DNA of 50,977 bases. Origin: Phycisphaerales bacterium. GTDB taxonomy: Bacteria; Planctomycetota; Phycisphaerae; Phycisphaerales; SM1A02. Below, piece after piece: positions 43,548 through 50,977 of the stretch (position 1 is the stretch's first letter; every line of letters begins with the position of its first letter). The position numbers and the translations under genes were made by a program. Location: assembly GCA_009691805.1 (NCBI GenBank), contig SIAK01000018.1, positions 1 to 50,977 on the forward strand. The letters are read 5' to 3'. Below the pieces are notes generated by a model. It did no database searches, was not told where the DNA came from, and was given only the letters and a program-made list of their open reading frames with translations.

Positions 43548-43865
43548 ATTCGCGCCGCAACTCTACTGATAACCAAATAAAAAGGGCCACTGTCTGATCG
43601 GCTAGACAGTAGCCCCATGGGGGAAAAGATCGATGTAATGTCGAATCGCTTGCGCGTCCCGGCAGGAGGAATATAGCGAGACTATTCATCTGAGGGCAAT
43701 GGTGTGGTTCGAACTTTTGAGAATTTTTGAAAAATTCTGGTCACAAACCCGCGTGAGCCCTCGCAAAAAGTCTTATGCGACCACCTTCACTCACAACACG
43801 AATTCACCTGCATTCATGGCGAGATGTTGATGCGTGAGTCTGCAGTCACGCGCAACAGTTTCCGT
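43548..43865. other. Intergenic region with a minus-strand terminator; possible small RNA
   Basis: No convincing protein gene. It contains the minus-strand terminator at 43576-43615 and a near-palindrome AGAATTTTTGAAAAATTCT near 43717-43735. The terminator lies about 250 bases beyond the ThuA gene stop, so this interval is either a long 3' UTR or contains a separate minus-strand transcript. Confidence 0.5.
43576..43615 (-). terminator. Rho-independent terminator (minus strand)
   Basis: On the minus strand a hairpin with GGGC/GCCC outer pairs, one mismatch and ACTGTCT paired with AGACAGT (8-base loop) is followed directly by TTTTTATTT. On the plus strand there is no T-run, so it works only in the minus direction, away from the preceding flavoenzyme gene. 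Confidence 0.85.
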
Positions 43866-44684
43866 TTATGGGGCGCTCTTCGCCGGCGCAAGCGTGATCT
43901 TCGCCTCTCCTGCAGCCCATCGAATGCCACCGTCAAGATGTTCACGGAACAGCGGCTCGGCGTAACTCTCCTTCGTGTGGCCGCCGCCCGTGTACCAGGA
44001 TCGCCCGCCCTCGAATTCTTGATACCAAGCAATCGGGTGGTCGCCTCCCATGTTTGCGCCGTCAATTGTGGAGTCATCGAGCGCGGCGATCACCTGCACA
44101 CGCGCGCGCGGGTTGTCTTTGTAGACATACCACTCGTCAAAGCGCGTCCAGCGGTCGGGAAGCATCGTCGACGAAGGGTGCAGCTTCGATTCAACTATCA
44201 CTGTCGCGGTTTGCGGCTTCGGGTGCGTTAAAAAATACGCGCCGACGAGTTTCCCATACCAAGGCCACTCATGCTCCGTGTCCGCAGCAGCGTGAATGCC
44301 TGCAAATCCGCCACCAGCGTGGATGTAGCCCTCAAGCGCAGCTTCTTGTTGCGTGTCAAGAATGTTGCCCGTGGTTGAGAGAAAAACGATGACCTTGTAA
44401 CGAGCGAGGTTTGTCGGAGTGAAGACACTCGCATCTTCGGTCGCGTCGATTGTGAACTTCTTCGAGAGCAGTTCGCGAAGGCACTGGATGCCGTCAGGAA
44501 TCGAGTCATGGCGGAAGCTTGCAGTCTTCGAGAAAACGAGCACGCGCGGGAGCTCGGATTTCTGCTCCGCGGGAACCGTTGGCAGCGTGGCAGGAGACGC
44601 GGCTTGGAACGCGGCAGCCATCAAAGCGGCGCTTAGCACGCAGATCGACGCAAACGCGAAGAATCGATTGTTGTCTCTACGCAT
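43866..44684 (-). CDS. Secreted ThuA-domain protein
   Basis: 272 residues. A signal sequence (RFFAFASICVLSAALMAAAF) precedes a ThuA domain, a glutamine-amidotransferase-like fold common in planctomycetes and linked to trehalose or sugar-compound utilisation. Seen: VLVFSKTASFRHDSIPDG, VIVFLSTTGNILDTQQEAALEGYIHAGGGFAGIHAA, WPWYGKLVGAYFLTHP, HPIAWYQEFEGGRSWYTGGGHTKESYAEPLF. A catalytic function is not established. ATG 44684 is preceded by TAGAGT (44692-44697) seven bases upstream, which supports this start over a longer one. Confidence 0.88.
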   Translation of the reverse strand: MRRDNNRFFAFASICVLSAALMAAAFQAASPATLPTVPAEQKSELPRVLVFSKTASFRHDSIPDGIQCLRELLSKKFTIDATEDASVFTPTNLARYKVIVFLSTTGNILDTQQEAALEGYIHAGGGFAGIHAAADTEHEWPWYGKLVGAYFLTHPKPQTATVIVESKLHPSSTMLPDRWTRFDEWYVYKDNPRARVQVIAALDDSTIDGANMGGDHPIAWYQEFEGGRSWYTGGGHTKESYAEPLFREHLDGGIRWAAGEAKITLAPAKSAP

Positions 44685-44882
44685 GCGATGGACTCTACCG
44701 CCACGGCTCGATTGGCTTCGAAAAATCACGGTGGGGCGATTACCCCAATTCTGCGCCTCCGCCATCGGAATGGTTCGTTCTCCTCAAGAGATCGCGTACT
44801 TTCGACTGATCAACGATGACGTATCAGGGTTTTCATTGACGCGCGGCTGAGGAGCCACGGCGAACCGAGAGCGAGCAACTGT

Positions 44883-45980
44883 ATGAGCGTCCCCGATGGT
44901 TTCAATATGCCTTCGAAAATCGACGCGCTCCCGGACTTGGGAGTCGAACGTGACTCTTCTGGGGTGTTTCGTAGGCAGGAGGGGTTCCACCGGGGGGCGC
45001 CTCTTCTGCTTGCGAACCCCATCGCTGCAGAGCAGTTCGGTACGCAGATCTTGGCGTCAACGAATTGGCGGAGCGAGTTTGAATGCGCGCGCGAGTCGTT
45101 GCGAAAATCATTGAACGCTGACTCGCTGCGCCTCGAGGAGGCAAGCGAACGAACGCTCAATCCTCCGTTGGGAGGATGTCGAGCAGAAATCGTGATGGAT
45201 CAAGAGTATTGGGGCGACCTTTGCGCGACTCGCGTCCTAGGTGCCGTTGCATTCACCGAAGTTGAATCTGAGGCGCTCCGTCGAGCCGCTCGGCATATAG
45301 CCTCGGCAATCCGTCGCGAACGATTGGAATCGGAGCATCGACTGTTGCAGCAGGAGCAAGTAGCCGCCGCAGGGTCGGCGGGCATCGCGCACGAACTTCG
45401 AAACTTGCTCTGGACCATGCAACTGAATGGCGAAATGCTCGAGCGCACAGCGCACCTCCACGGGCGCGAGCAGCAGATGTTGTCGGACATGATTCGATCA
45501 GCAACTGCAGCCTCGGAAGTTGTGCAGCGAATACTCTCTGGAGCACCGTGTTCGATGGTGCCGAGTGACGATGCGGACAACCGCTCCGCGGAGCTGATGC
45601 CACAAGCACGGCCTGGTGAACGCGTGCTGTTTGTCGATGATGAGCAAGTGGTGCGCGAAGTCGCAGGCGAGCTTCTGCGAGAACTTGGTTATGCGGTTTG
45701 GACCGTTGAAAGTGCAGAAGTGGGGCTCGCGCTGCTCGAGAAAGACAGCGCGTTTTCATTGCTCGTCACCGACCTTCTCATGCACGGCATGGATGGGCTG
45801 ACGTTTGCTGCAGAAGTCCGTCGACGCTGGCCCTCCCTTGGCGTTGTGTGCTGCACGGGTTACGGCGATGCGACCGATCAAGCACGCGCGGAGGCCGCAG
45901 GAGTTCGGCGATTAGTGAGAAAGCCGGTGTCGATGGACGCGTTCGCGCGCATCATTCGCACGGCGATTGATCACGTGTAA
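44883..45980 (+). CDS. Hybrid sensor protein lacking the ATPase domain (GAF-HisKA-receiver)
   Basis: 365 residues, no membrane segment. Residues 60-150 look like the end of a GAF sensor domain (EYWGDLCATRVLGAVAFTEVESEALRRAARHIASAI). A dimerisation/phosphoacceptor helix follows with His170 in GIAHELRNLLWTMQLN. After this HisKA hairpin (to about 220) the sequence passes straight into a receiver domain (about 245-365): acidic VDDE, Asp297 in VTDLLMHGMDG, Thr/Cys switch CCTGYGD and Lys347 in VRKPVS. The N, G1, F and G2 boxes of the HATPase_c domain are absent. It may relay phosphate to or from another kinase, or be a degenerate remnant. Confidence 0.88.
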   Translation: MSVPDGFNMPSKIDALPDLGVERDSSGVFRRQEGFHRGAPLLLANPIAAEQFGTQILASTNWRSEFECARESLRKSLNADSLRLEEASERTLNPPLGGCRAEIVMDQEYWGDLCATRVLGAVAFTEVESEALRRAARHIASAIRRERLESEHRLLQQEQVAAAGSAGIAHELRNLLWTMQLNGEMLERTAHLHGREQQMLSDMIRSATAASEVVQRILSGAPCSMVPSDDADNRSAELMPQARPGERVLFVDDEQVVREVAGELLRELGYAVWTVESAEVGLALLEKDSAFSLLVTDLLMHGMDGLTFAAEVRRRWPSLGVVCCTGYGDATDQARAEAAGVRRLVRKPVSMDAFARIIRTAIDHV

Positions 45981-46021
45981 CGCGCGGCTTGTCACGCGCG
46001 CTGATGCACGCTCGCGCTCAC

Positions 46022-46516
46022 TCACACGGCGCCCGGATACGTGATGAATCCAATGTGCAATTGCGAGTGGATGAGATTCACGTGCATCCACTTCTCGTGC
46101 GTCATCGCGCCTAAGAACGGACTGCGCATCGTCATCGCTTCTCCAGCATCGAGTCGCGCGAGCACGCGCCGCATGCGCTGCATGCCTTGTTCGAAAGTCA
46201 CGCCCTCCGTTGGAAGAATCGACGAGTGCTTTGGCAGTTGATATCCCGCAGGCATCGACTTCGATCGAAAGATCTTTCCCTTCAAGAGAAATCCGAAGAG
46301 CCGCGCGATTATCGGAGGTCTCTCCTGAGAGCCATCGAGTCCTGTTTCAAAGAGCTTTGCGCAGTGATCGAGAATCTCGCCGGCGTTCCAGTTGCCAGTC
46401 GTGATGAGCGTGCCTGCGTCTGCTGCAGATTGAACGCGATCAAGTTCGCTCTTCAAACATCCCGTGCAGTGAAACGAGGGCAATCGGTGAGGCGCGGTTT
46501 TTGTGTTGATCGGCAT
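46022..46516 (-). CDS. DinB-like protein (DUF1569)
   Basis: 164 residues, small helical-bundle fold of the DinB/YfiT superfamily. LITTGNWNAGEILDHCAKLFETGLDGS holds the first putative metal His; EKWMHVNLIHSQLHIGFI carries the others near the C-terminus. DinB-like proteins include metal-dependent thiol transferases, but the substrate here is unknown. The 164-residue form from ATG 46516 fits the family length; in-frame codons further upstream would run into the next gene, transcribed the other way, 70 bases off. Confidence 0.8.
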   Translation of the reverse strand: MPINTKTAPHRLPSFHCTGCLKSELDRVQSAADAGTLITTGNWNAGEILDHCAKLFETGLDGSQERPPIIARLFGFLLKGKIFRSKSMPAGYQLPKHSSILPTEGVTFEQGMQRMRRVLARLDAGEAMTMRSPFLGAMTHEKWMHVNLIHSQLHIGFITYPGAV

Positions 46517-46586
46517 GAGGTGCTCTGCACGGGACGATACAAGCCGCGCGTCGAGTCTGAAAGATGATCCTGCTACCGTGTGACGA

Positions 46587-47300
46587 ATGCGCGCACTTCC
46601 GATCACGACAGACCCTTGGAAGTGGCTGAAGAACCGTTCACTACCACTCTTGATTGTGCTGGTGGCGTTGCTCGCGTTTCATCCATTGTTCATCGATGAA
46701 CATGGGCAGCCGAGTCGCGTGTTTCCTGTGTTGGTCGCCCTCGTGCCACTGCTTGGCATTTCAGTGCTTGTGAGTTGGAAGCGAGCGATTCCGTTCATAG
46801 TGATTTGGATCGCGACGGTGATCTGCGCGGGCGTTTTCTATGGATTCGATCTCGACGCGATCGCGCGGAGTCCTCTTGAAATCGTCGTTTTTCTCTACTA
46901 CGCCTATGCGACGGCGTTGATTGGCGAGACGCTCCTGCGAAGTTCCGCGCAGTTGGATGACCGTGTGTATGGAGGGTTTGTCGTCTTCCTCCTGACTGGC
47001 GTTGCATTCGCGACGCTGCACCGGCACATTTCAGCAGTCGATCCGAGCGCATATTGGAGCACGGTACATGGGACTCACGCGCTGCTCGGGTGGGACGACG
47101 CGCTGTACTACTCGATGGTGACGATTACGACTCTTGGATTCGGTGACATCGTTCCGGTGGATGCGTGGGCGCGCGCGGTCACGACGTTGGAATCCACGAG
47201 CGGATTGTTTCTCACGGCGGTGGTGATTGCACGCCTCGCGTCTGCGCCGAATGGCGAAGCGTCGCGCGCGCATGCGAGTGCTGATCACAAGAGTGCATGA
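46587..47300 (+). CDS. Two-TM-pore potassium-channel-like membrane protein
   Basis: 237 residues with six hydrophobic segments (for example PLLIVLVALLAFHPLF, VFPVLVALVPLLGISVLV, PFIVIWIATVICAGVF, VVFLLTGVAFATLH), then a pore helix and filter YSMVTITTLGFGDIVP and a final helix LESTSGLFLTAVVIARLA. The filter TLGFGD replaces the classic TVGYGD, as in a number of bacterial Ion_trans_2 proteins. No RCK or voltage-sensor Arg array is visible. Expected role: K+ flux across the inner membrane. TGCTACCGT, with its -10 at 46574-46579, lies seven bases before ATG. Confidence 0.88.
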   Translation: MRALPITTDPWKWLKNRSLPLLIVLVALLAFHPLFIDEHGQPSRVFPVLVALVPLLGISVLVSWKRAIPFIVIWIATVICAGVFYGFDLDAIARSPLEIVVFLYYAYATALIGETLLRSSAQLDDRVYGGFVVFLLTGVAFATLHRHISAVDPSAYWSTVHGTHALLGWDDALYYSMVTITTLGFGDIVPVDAWARAVTTLESTSGLFLTAVVIARLASAPNGEASRAHASADHKSA

Positions 47301-47381
47301 GATTGCAACGACGCTCTACAAGTGCGGAAATCCTGCGCAATCCTCACGCGACCGCGCCCGTAAGATGCGCCCTCTGATCGC

Positions 47382-49520
47382 ATGGAGATTCACTCGACTA
47401 TGACCGCTACACCTACTGCTTCGCTTCCGACTTTCCGCACCAACGCTGGCACCCCTTCGGGCACCGCAGAGATCGACAACCTCGCCATCAACACGATTCG
47501 CACACTCTCGATGGATGGCGTGCAAGCGGCAGAGTCTGGACATCCAGGTACGCCAATGGCGCTCGCGCCCGTCGCGTATGCGTTGTGGCAACAAGAATTG
47601 GTGTACGACCCGAAGGCGCCGCATTGGGCGAATCGCGATCGCTTCGTGCTCTCGAATGGTCACGCGTCGATGCTCTTGTATTCGCTCATCCATCTCGCAG
47701 GCATCGAAGCGCCAGCGAGTGGTGGTGGGACGAAACCCGCGCTTTCCATCGATGACCTTCGACAGTTCCGTCAACTCGGAAGCATGACGCCGGGTCATCC
47801 TGAGTATCACCATACTGTTGGTGTTGAGACGACAACAGGTCCGCTCGGTCAGGGTCTCGCAACTTCTGTCGGGATGGCGATTGCGTCGGACATGCTCGGC
47901 GCGCGATACAACCGACCGGGCTATCCGATCTTTGATTTCCGCGTGTGGTCGATCTGCGGTGATGGTTGCATGATGGAAGGAATCTCGGGCGAAGCTGCGA
48001 GTCTCGCGGGACACCTTGGACTTTCGAATCTCTGTTGGATCTACGACTTCAATCACATCACCATTGAAGGCAACACATCGCTTGCGTACTCCGATGACGT
48101 CGCGACGCGTTTCCTCGGTTATGGATGGAACGTGTTGCGCGTCGGCGATGCGAACGATCTTCCCGCGCTTCATCGTGCTTACGAGCATGCCCGAGGCTGC
48201 ACCGATCGACCAACACTCATCATCGTGGACAGTCACATCGGTTGGGGAAGTCCCAAGCGGCAGGACACCAAGGAAGCGCATGGCGAAGCGCTCGGTGTTG
48301 CAGAAATCGCTGCAACGAAGGCTGTTTATGGTTGGCCAACAGAGCCAACATTCTTCATCCCTGAAGGCGTCGCAGAACGCTTCGACGAGTTACTCGGCGC
48401 GCGCGGCGGTGCAGCTCGTGCGGCATGGGACGCGAACTTCGCGGCGTATGCAAATGCGTATCCAATGCTTGCGAAAGAAGTCGAGCACATCATCGCGGGC
48501 ACATTGCCTGACGGTTGGGACTCAGAGATTCCTGTCTACCCAACCGATGCGAAGGGCGACGCTTCGCGCAACACCGGCGGCAAAGTGCTCAACGCGATTG
48601 CGAAGAAAGTGCCCTGGATTGCAGGAGGTTCTGCGGATCTCGCGCCGAGTACGAAGACAACGCTGACCTTTGAAGAGAGCGGCGGCGGATTCGGTCGGAA
48701 CAATCGTGCAGGACGCAACATGCACTTCGGCATTCGCGAGCACGCGATGGCTGCAGCGATGAACGGGATGACGCTGAGTGGATTGCGCGCGTTTGGATCG
48801 GGCTTTCTTATCTTCAGCGATTACGCGCGCGGCAGTATTCGACTCGGCGCGCTGATGGGCATTCCTGTGATGAACATCTTCACGCATGACTCGATTTGGG
48901 TTGGCGAAGATGGACCAACGCATGAACCGATCGAGCAGCTCATCGGTCTGCGTTCGATTCCCAACATGGATCTCTATCGCCCTTGTGATGCGAACGAAGT
49001 CGCAGAGTGCTTCAAGGCGATGATGATGCACACGGATCATGCGTCGACGATCGCACTCACGCGTCAGAACTTGCCCACGATTGATCGCACGAGATTCCGT
49101 GCTGCCAACCTCACGCAGAAGGGCGGTTACGTTCTTGCCGAGAGCGACGGAGTGCCTCAAATCATGCTGATTGCGAGCGGAAGCGAAGTGCATCTCGCGC
49201 TCGGCACGCATGAGCGACTTGTCGCCGAAGGCGTGCGCAGTCGCGTCGTTAGTCTTCCGTGCTGGTCGCTCTTTGATCGTCAGGACAGCGCGTATCGCGA
49301 AAGTGTGTTGCCTCGCAGTGTGCGCGCACGCGTGACAGTGGAAACCGGTTCTACCGTCGGATGGGACCGCTTCGCTGGACTCGATGGCGAGATGGTCGGC
49401 ATGCATTCGTACGGCGCGAGTGGCAAGGGCGCTGAAGTCGCGAAGCACTTTGGATTCACGGTCGACACTGTGTACGCAGCCGCCAAGCGCGTGCTCGCCG
49501 CAGCAGCGGAGTCACGCTGA
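47382..49520 (+). CDS. tkt: Transketolase
   Basis: TPP-dependent enzyme of the non-oxidative pentose phosphate pathway, 712 residues. MDGVQAAESGHPGTPMALAP (substrate His), SNGHASMLLYSL, the TPP/Mg motif CGDGCMMEGISGEAA..FNHITIEG, the pyrimidine-binding Glu in GIREHAMAAAMNGMTL, and HDSIWVGEDGPTHEPIEQL are all present. An in-frame ATG at 47400 has GGAG twelve bases upstream and is an alternative start. The stop TGA shares its A with the rpiB ATG (TGATG), coupling two pentose phosphate genes. Confidence 0.96.
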   Translation: MEIHSTMTATPTASLPTFRTNAGTPSGTAEIDNLAINTIRTLSMDGVQAAESGHPGTPMALAPVAYALWQQELVYDPKAPHWANRDRFVLSNGHASMLLYSLIHLAGIEAPASGGGTKPALSIDDLRQFRQLGSMTPGHPEYHHTVGVETTTGPLGQGLATSVGMAIASDMLGARYNRPGYPIFDFRVWSICGDGCMMEGISGEAASLAGHLGLSNLCWIYDFNHITIEGNTSLAYSDDVATRFLGYGWNVLRVGDANDLPALHRAYEHARGCTDRPTLIIVDSHIGWGSPKRQDTKEAHGEALGVAEIAATKAVYGWPTEPTFFIPEGVAERFDELLGARGGAARAAWDANFAAYANAYPMLAKEVEHIIAGTLPDGWDSEIPVYPTDAKGDASRNTGGKVLNAIAKKVPWIAGGSADLAPSTKTTLTFEESGGGFGRNNRAGRNMHFGIREHAMAAAMNGMTLSGLRAFGSGFLIFSDYARGSIRLGALMGIPVMNIFTHDSIWVGEDGPTHEPIEQLIGLRSIPNMDLYRPCDANEVAECFKAMMMHTDHASTIALTRQNLPTIDRTRFRAANLTQKGGYVLAESDGVPQIMLIASGSEVHLALGTHERLVAEGVRSRVVSLPCWSLFDRQDSAYRESVLPRSVRARVTVETGSTVGWDRFAGLDGEMVGMHSYGASGKGAEVAKHFGFTVDTVYAAAKRVLAAAAESR

Positions 49521-49978
49521 TGAAAGTTGCACTCGCGTCTGATCACGCAGGATTTGGTTTGAAGGAACAACTCAAGCCGTTCATCATCGCACTGGGTCAC
49601 GAGGTGATTGATCTCGGCACCGATTCCACAGCGAGCGTGGATTACCCTGATTACGCGAAGAAACTCGCGCTTGCAGTGGTGGGCGGTTCGGTCGAGCGCG
49701 GCATCTTGCTGTGTGGATCAGGCATCGGCGCGAGCGTCGCAGCGAACAAGATCCCAGGCGTGCGTGCAGGCAACTGCACGGATCACTACAGCGCGCATCA
49801 AGGTGTTGAGCACGACGCGATGAATGTGCTGGTGCTCGGTGGTCGCGTCGTAGGCACAGCAGTCGCTGAAGAGATGGTCACCGCATTCCTCGCAGCGAGC
49901 TACACGCATGAAGCGCGCCATCAGCGTCGACTCGACAAAGTCCTCGCGATTGAAGCGGAATTTTCCAAAGGCAGTTGA
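49520..49978 (+). CDS. rpiB: Ribose-5-phosphate isomerase B
   Basis: 152 residues. Interconverts ribulose 5-phosphate and ribose 5-phosphate, supplying the transketolase encoded upstream. VALASDHAGFGLKE, TDSTASVDYPDYA, catalytic Cys65 in LLCGSGIGASVAANKIPGVRAG and DHYSAHQGVEHDAMNVLVLGGR are standard for the LacAB/RpiB family. Its ATG overlaps the transketolase stop by one base. A strong terminator follows. Confidence 0.95.
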   Translation: MKVALASDHAGFGLKEQLKPFIIALGHEVIDLGTDSTASVDYPDYAKKLALAVVGGSVERGILLCGSGIGASVAANKIPGVRAGNCTDHYSAHQGVEHDAMNVLVLGGRVVGTAVAEEMVTAFLAASYTHEARHQRRLDKVLAIEAEFSKGS

Positions 49979-49995
49979 GTGCGAGTTTGCAACAA

Positions 49996-50027
49996 GAAAA
50001 CGGGCGCTGCATGCAGCGCCCGTTTTC
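49996..50027. terminator. Bidirectional terminator between rpiB and the FKBP gene
   Basis: A near-perfect palindrome: GAAAACGGGCGCTGC (49996-50010) and GCAGCGCCCGTTTTC (50013-50027). TTTT follows the stem in both directions, so it can end both rpiB (plus) and the FKBP gene (minus) transcripts. Confidence 0.93.
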
Positions 50028-50054
50028 GTTCGTTCAAATCAGGTCCGCGTCAAT

Positions 50055-50969
50055 TCACCGAGGAGCTGGTGCGCCAGGAATTGGCGCGGGCGCAGCGGGC
50101 TCAGTAATTTCGAGAAGTTCGACGTCGAAGATCAGTGTCGCCTTCGGTGGGATCGGCCCGCGGCCGCGCTCGCCATATGCGATGGCGAACGGAATGATGA
50201 GTTTGCGCTTGCCACCGATTTTCATCGAGCCCACGCCTTCGGTCCAACCAGGGATCACGCCGCCGAGCATGAACTGCGCGGGCTGATCGCGGTCGTAGCT
50301 CGAATCAAACTTCGTGCCGTCCACGAGCCAACCTGAGTAATGCACCTTCACAGTCGTTTGCTTTCCTTCAGGCATCGCGCCTGTGCCTTCGACGAGGTCG
50401 TAGAACATGAGCCCATCGGGCATCGTGGTTGATTCGCCAACGCACGGAGCGCCAGGGAAGCGAGGGATTTCAAGATCGGTCACAACGGTTCCATCGATTG
50501 CGTTGAGTTTGACCGACCAATGCTTGCCGCTGTCGTAGACATCGACAACAGCGGTTGGCGGCTCGGCGGTGTAGTCGAAGGACGCGCTGCGCACGGAGCC
50601 TGGATGCAACTTGCTCGCAGTGGCTGCAGCAGCGGCGGCGGTGAGGCTTGGAAAAACACAAGCGCCCGTCGTTCCATCAACGATGACCTTCTTGCTCGTG
50701 CCACCGACCGCGACGGTCACTTCAAACTTTAGCGCGTTGCCCGATGCACCCAAGATTGCGCGCGCGTCGAGTGTGCTTCCGAGAGTGGCGGACTCGGCTT
50801 TGCCGATTGCGGCGGCGAGATCGAGGAAGGCGGCGCTGAGTTGTTGTTCTACGTCGGTCGGTTCAGGCGGGAGGGAGGTGTAGTCCATGTTCGGATTGAA
50901 TTGCGCGAGGAGTGAGGCGCTGAGCGCGAGGGCAGCAGCGGTTGCGGTAAAGAAAGTGGTTCTGGTCAT
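50055..50969 (-). CDS. Secreted FKBP-type peptidyl-prolyl isomerase
   Basis: 304 residues. A signal peptide (TATAAALALSASLLAQ) indicates export. Residues about 40-180 hold two short repeats that look like PepSY-type domains (ESATLGSTLDARAILGASG...VIVDGTTGACV; ...YDSGKHWSVKLNAIDGTVV). The C-terminal 110 residues are an FKBP domain: TTVKVHYSGWLVDGTKFDSSYDRDQPAQFMLGGVIPGWTEGVGSMKIGGKRKLIIPFAIAYGERG...PPKATLIFDVELLEI. It probably assists folding of envelope proteins. The start lies eight bases from the window edge, so its promoter is not visible. Confidence 0.93.
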   Translation of the reverse strand: MTRTTFFTATAAALALSASLLAQFNPNMDYTSLPPEPTDVEQQLSAAFLDLAAAIGKAESATLGSTLDARAILGASGNALKFEVTVAVGGTSKKVIVDGTTGACVFPSLTAAAAAATASKLHPGSVRSASFDYTAEPPTAVVDVYDSGKHWSVKLNAIDGTVVTDLEIPRFPGAPCVGESTTMPDGLMFYDLVEGTGAMPEGKQTTVKVHYSGWLVDGTKFDSSYDRDQPAQFMLGGVIPGWTEGVGSMKIGGKRKLIIPFAIAYGERGRGPIPPKATLIFDVELLEITEPAAPAPIPGAPAPR

Positions 50970-50977
50970 ATGTTTGG

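Noticed and set aside
48522-49448. 308-codon minus-strand frame within transketolase
   Set aside because: His/Arg-rich shadow of a clearly identified enzyme gene.
1-50977. CRISPR array, rRNA operon or insertion sequence
   Set aside because: I saw no regularly spaced repeats, rRNA-like sequence, transposase or terminal inverted repeats.

Overview
The window looks like a chromosomal segment of a planctomycete, most likely of the class Phycisphaerae. That placement is inference. It rests on a secreted metzincin-like protein ending in a dockerin-type EF-hand tail (40128-42359), a ThuA-domain secreted protein, a tricorn-type protease, DapL-type lysine biosynthesis, several outer-membrane-style lipoproteins, and many leaderless-looking genes. 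Gene density is high, genes lie on both strands, and I see no prophage, insertion sequence or CRISPR array.

Layout. 1-1864: the 3' end of one probable porin, a strong terminator, then a complete porin. 1922-5841: purL and purQ, overlapping by 7 bases. 5866-7863: an endonuclease IV gene fused in frame to a TPR lipoprotein. 8157-10697: a large secreted repeat protein of unknown function. 10733-11968: dapL. 12119-14699 (minus): queF, a phospholipid/ornithine-lipid N-methyltransferase candidate, an M42 peptidase and a small Pro-rich protein. 14887-19068: tricorn-like protease and inorganic pyrophosphatase. 19084-23596 (minus): a SWIM protein and SNF2 helicase pair behind tRNA-Lys(UUU). 23728-27256: a PD40 beta-propeller lipoprotein, a TolB-N/CsgG-like lipoprotein and a Xer-type tyrosine recombinase. 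27356-28541: a small lipoprotein overlapping a DNA methyltransferase.

Second half. 28517-30141 (minus): purE-purK. 30220-31041: an internally duplicated protein of unknown function. 31066-35723 (minus): a membrane protein, a P1B-4 metal ATPase and asparagine synthetase. 35944-37971: sialate O-acetylesterase. 37983-40031 (minus): a second DNA methyltransferase and a ChrA-type transporter. 40128-43547: the metzincin-dockerin protein and a sarcosine-oxidase-family flavoenzyme. 43866-46516: ThuA protein (minus), a hybrid sensor protein lacking its ATPase domain (plus), a DinB-like protein (minus). 46587-49978: a K+-channel-like protein, transketolase and rpiB. 50055-50969 (minus): a secreted FKBP isomerase.

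Housekeeping links: purine synthesis (purLQ, purEK), lysine (dapL), queuosine (queF), pentose phosphates (transketolase plus rpiB, one-base overlap) and pyrophosphate removal. The items most worth a second look are the endonuclease IV-lipoprotein fusion, the kinase-like protein with no ATPase domain, the SNF2-SWIM pair with a TTGA overlap, the adjacent lipoproteins that together resemble a split TolB, and a recurring TANNNT box 5-9 bases before start codons that suggests widespread leaderless transcripts. All calls come from reading the sequence; no database search was run.
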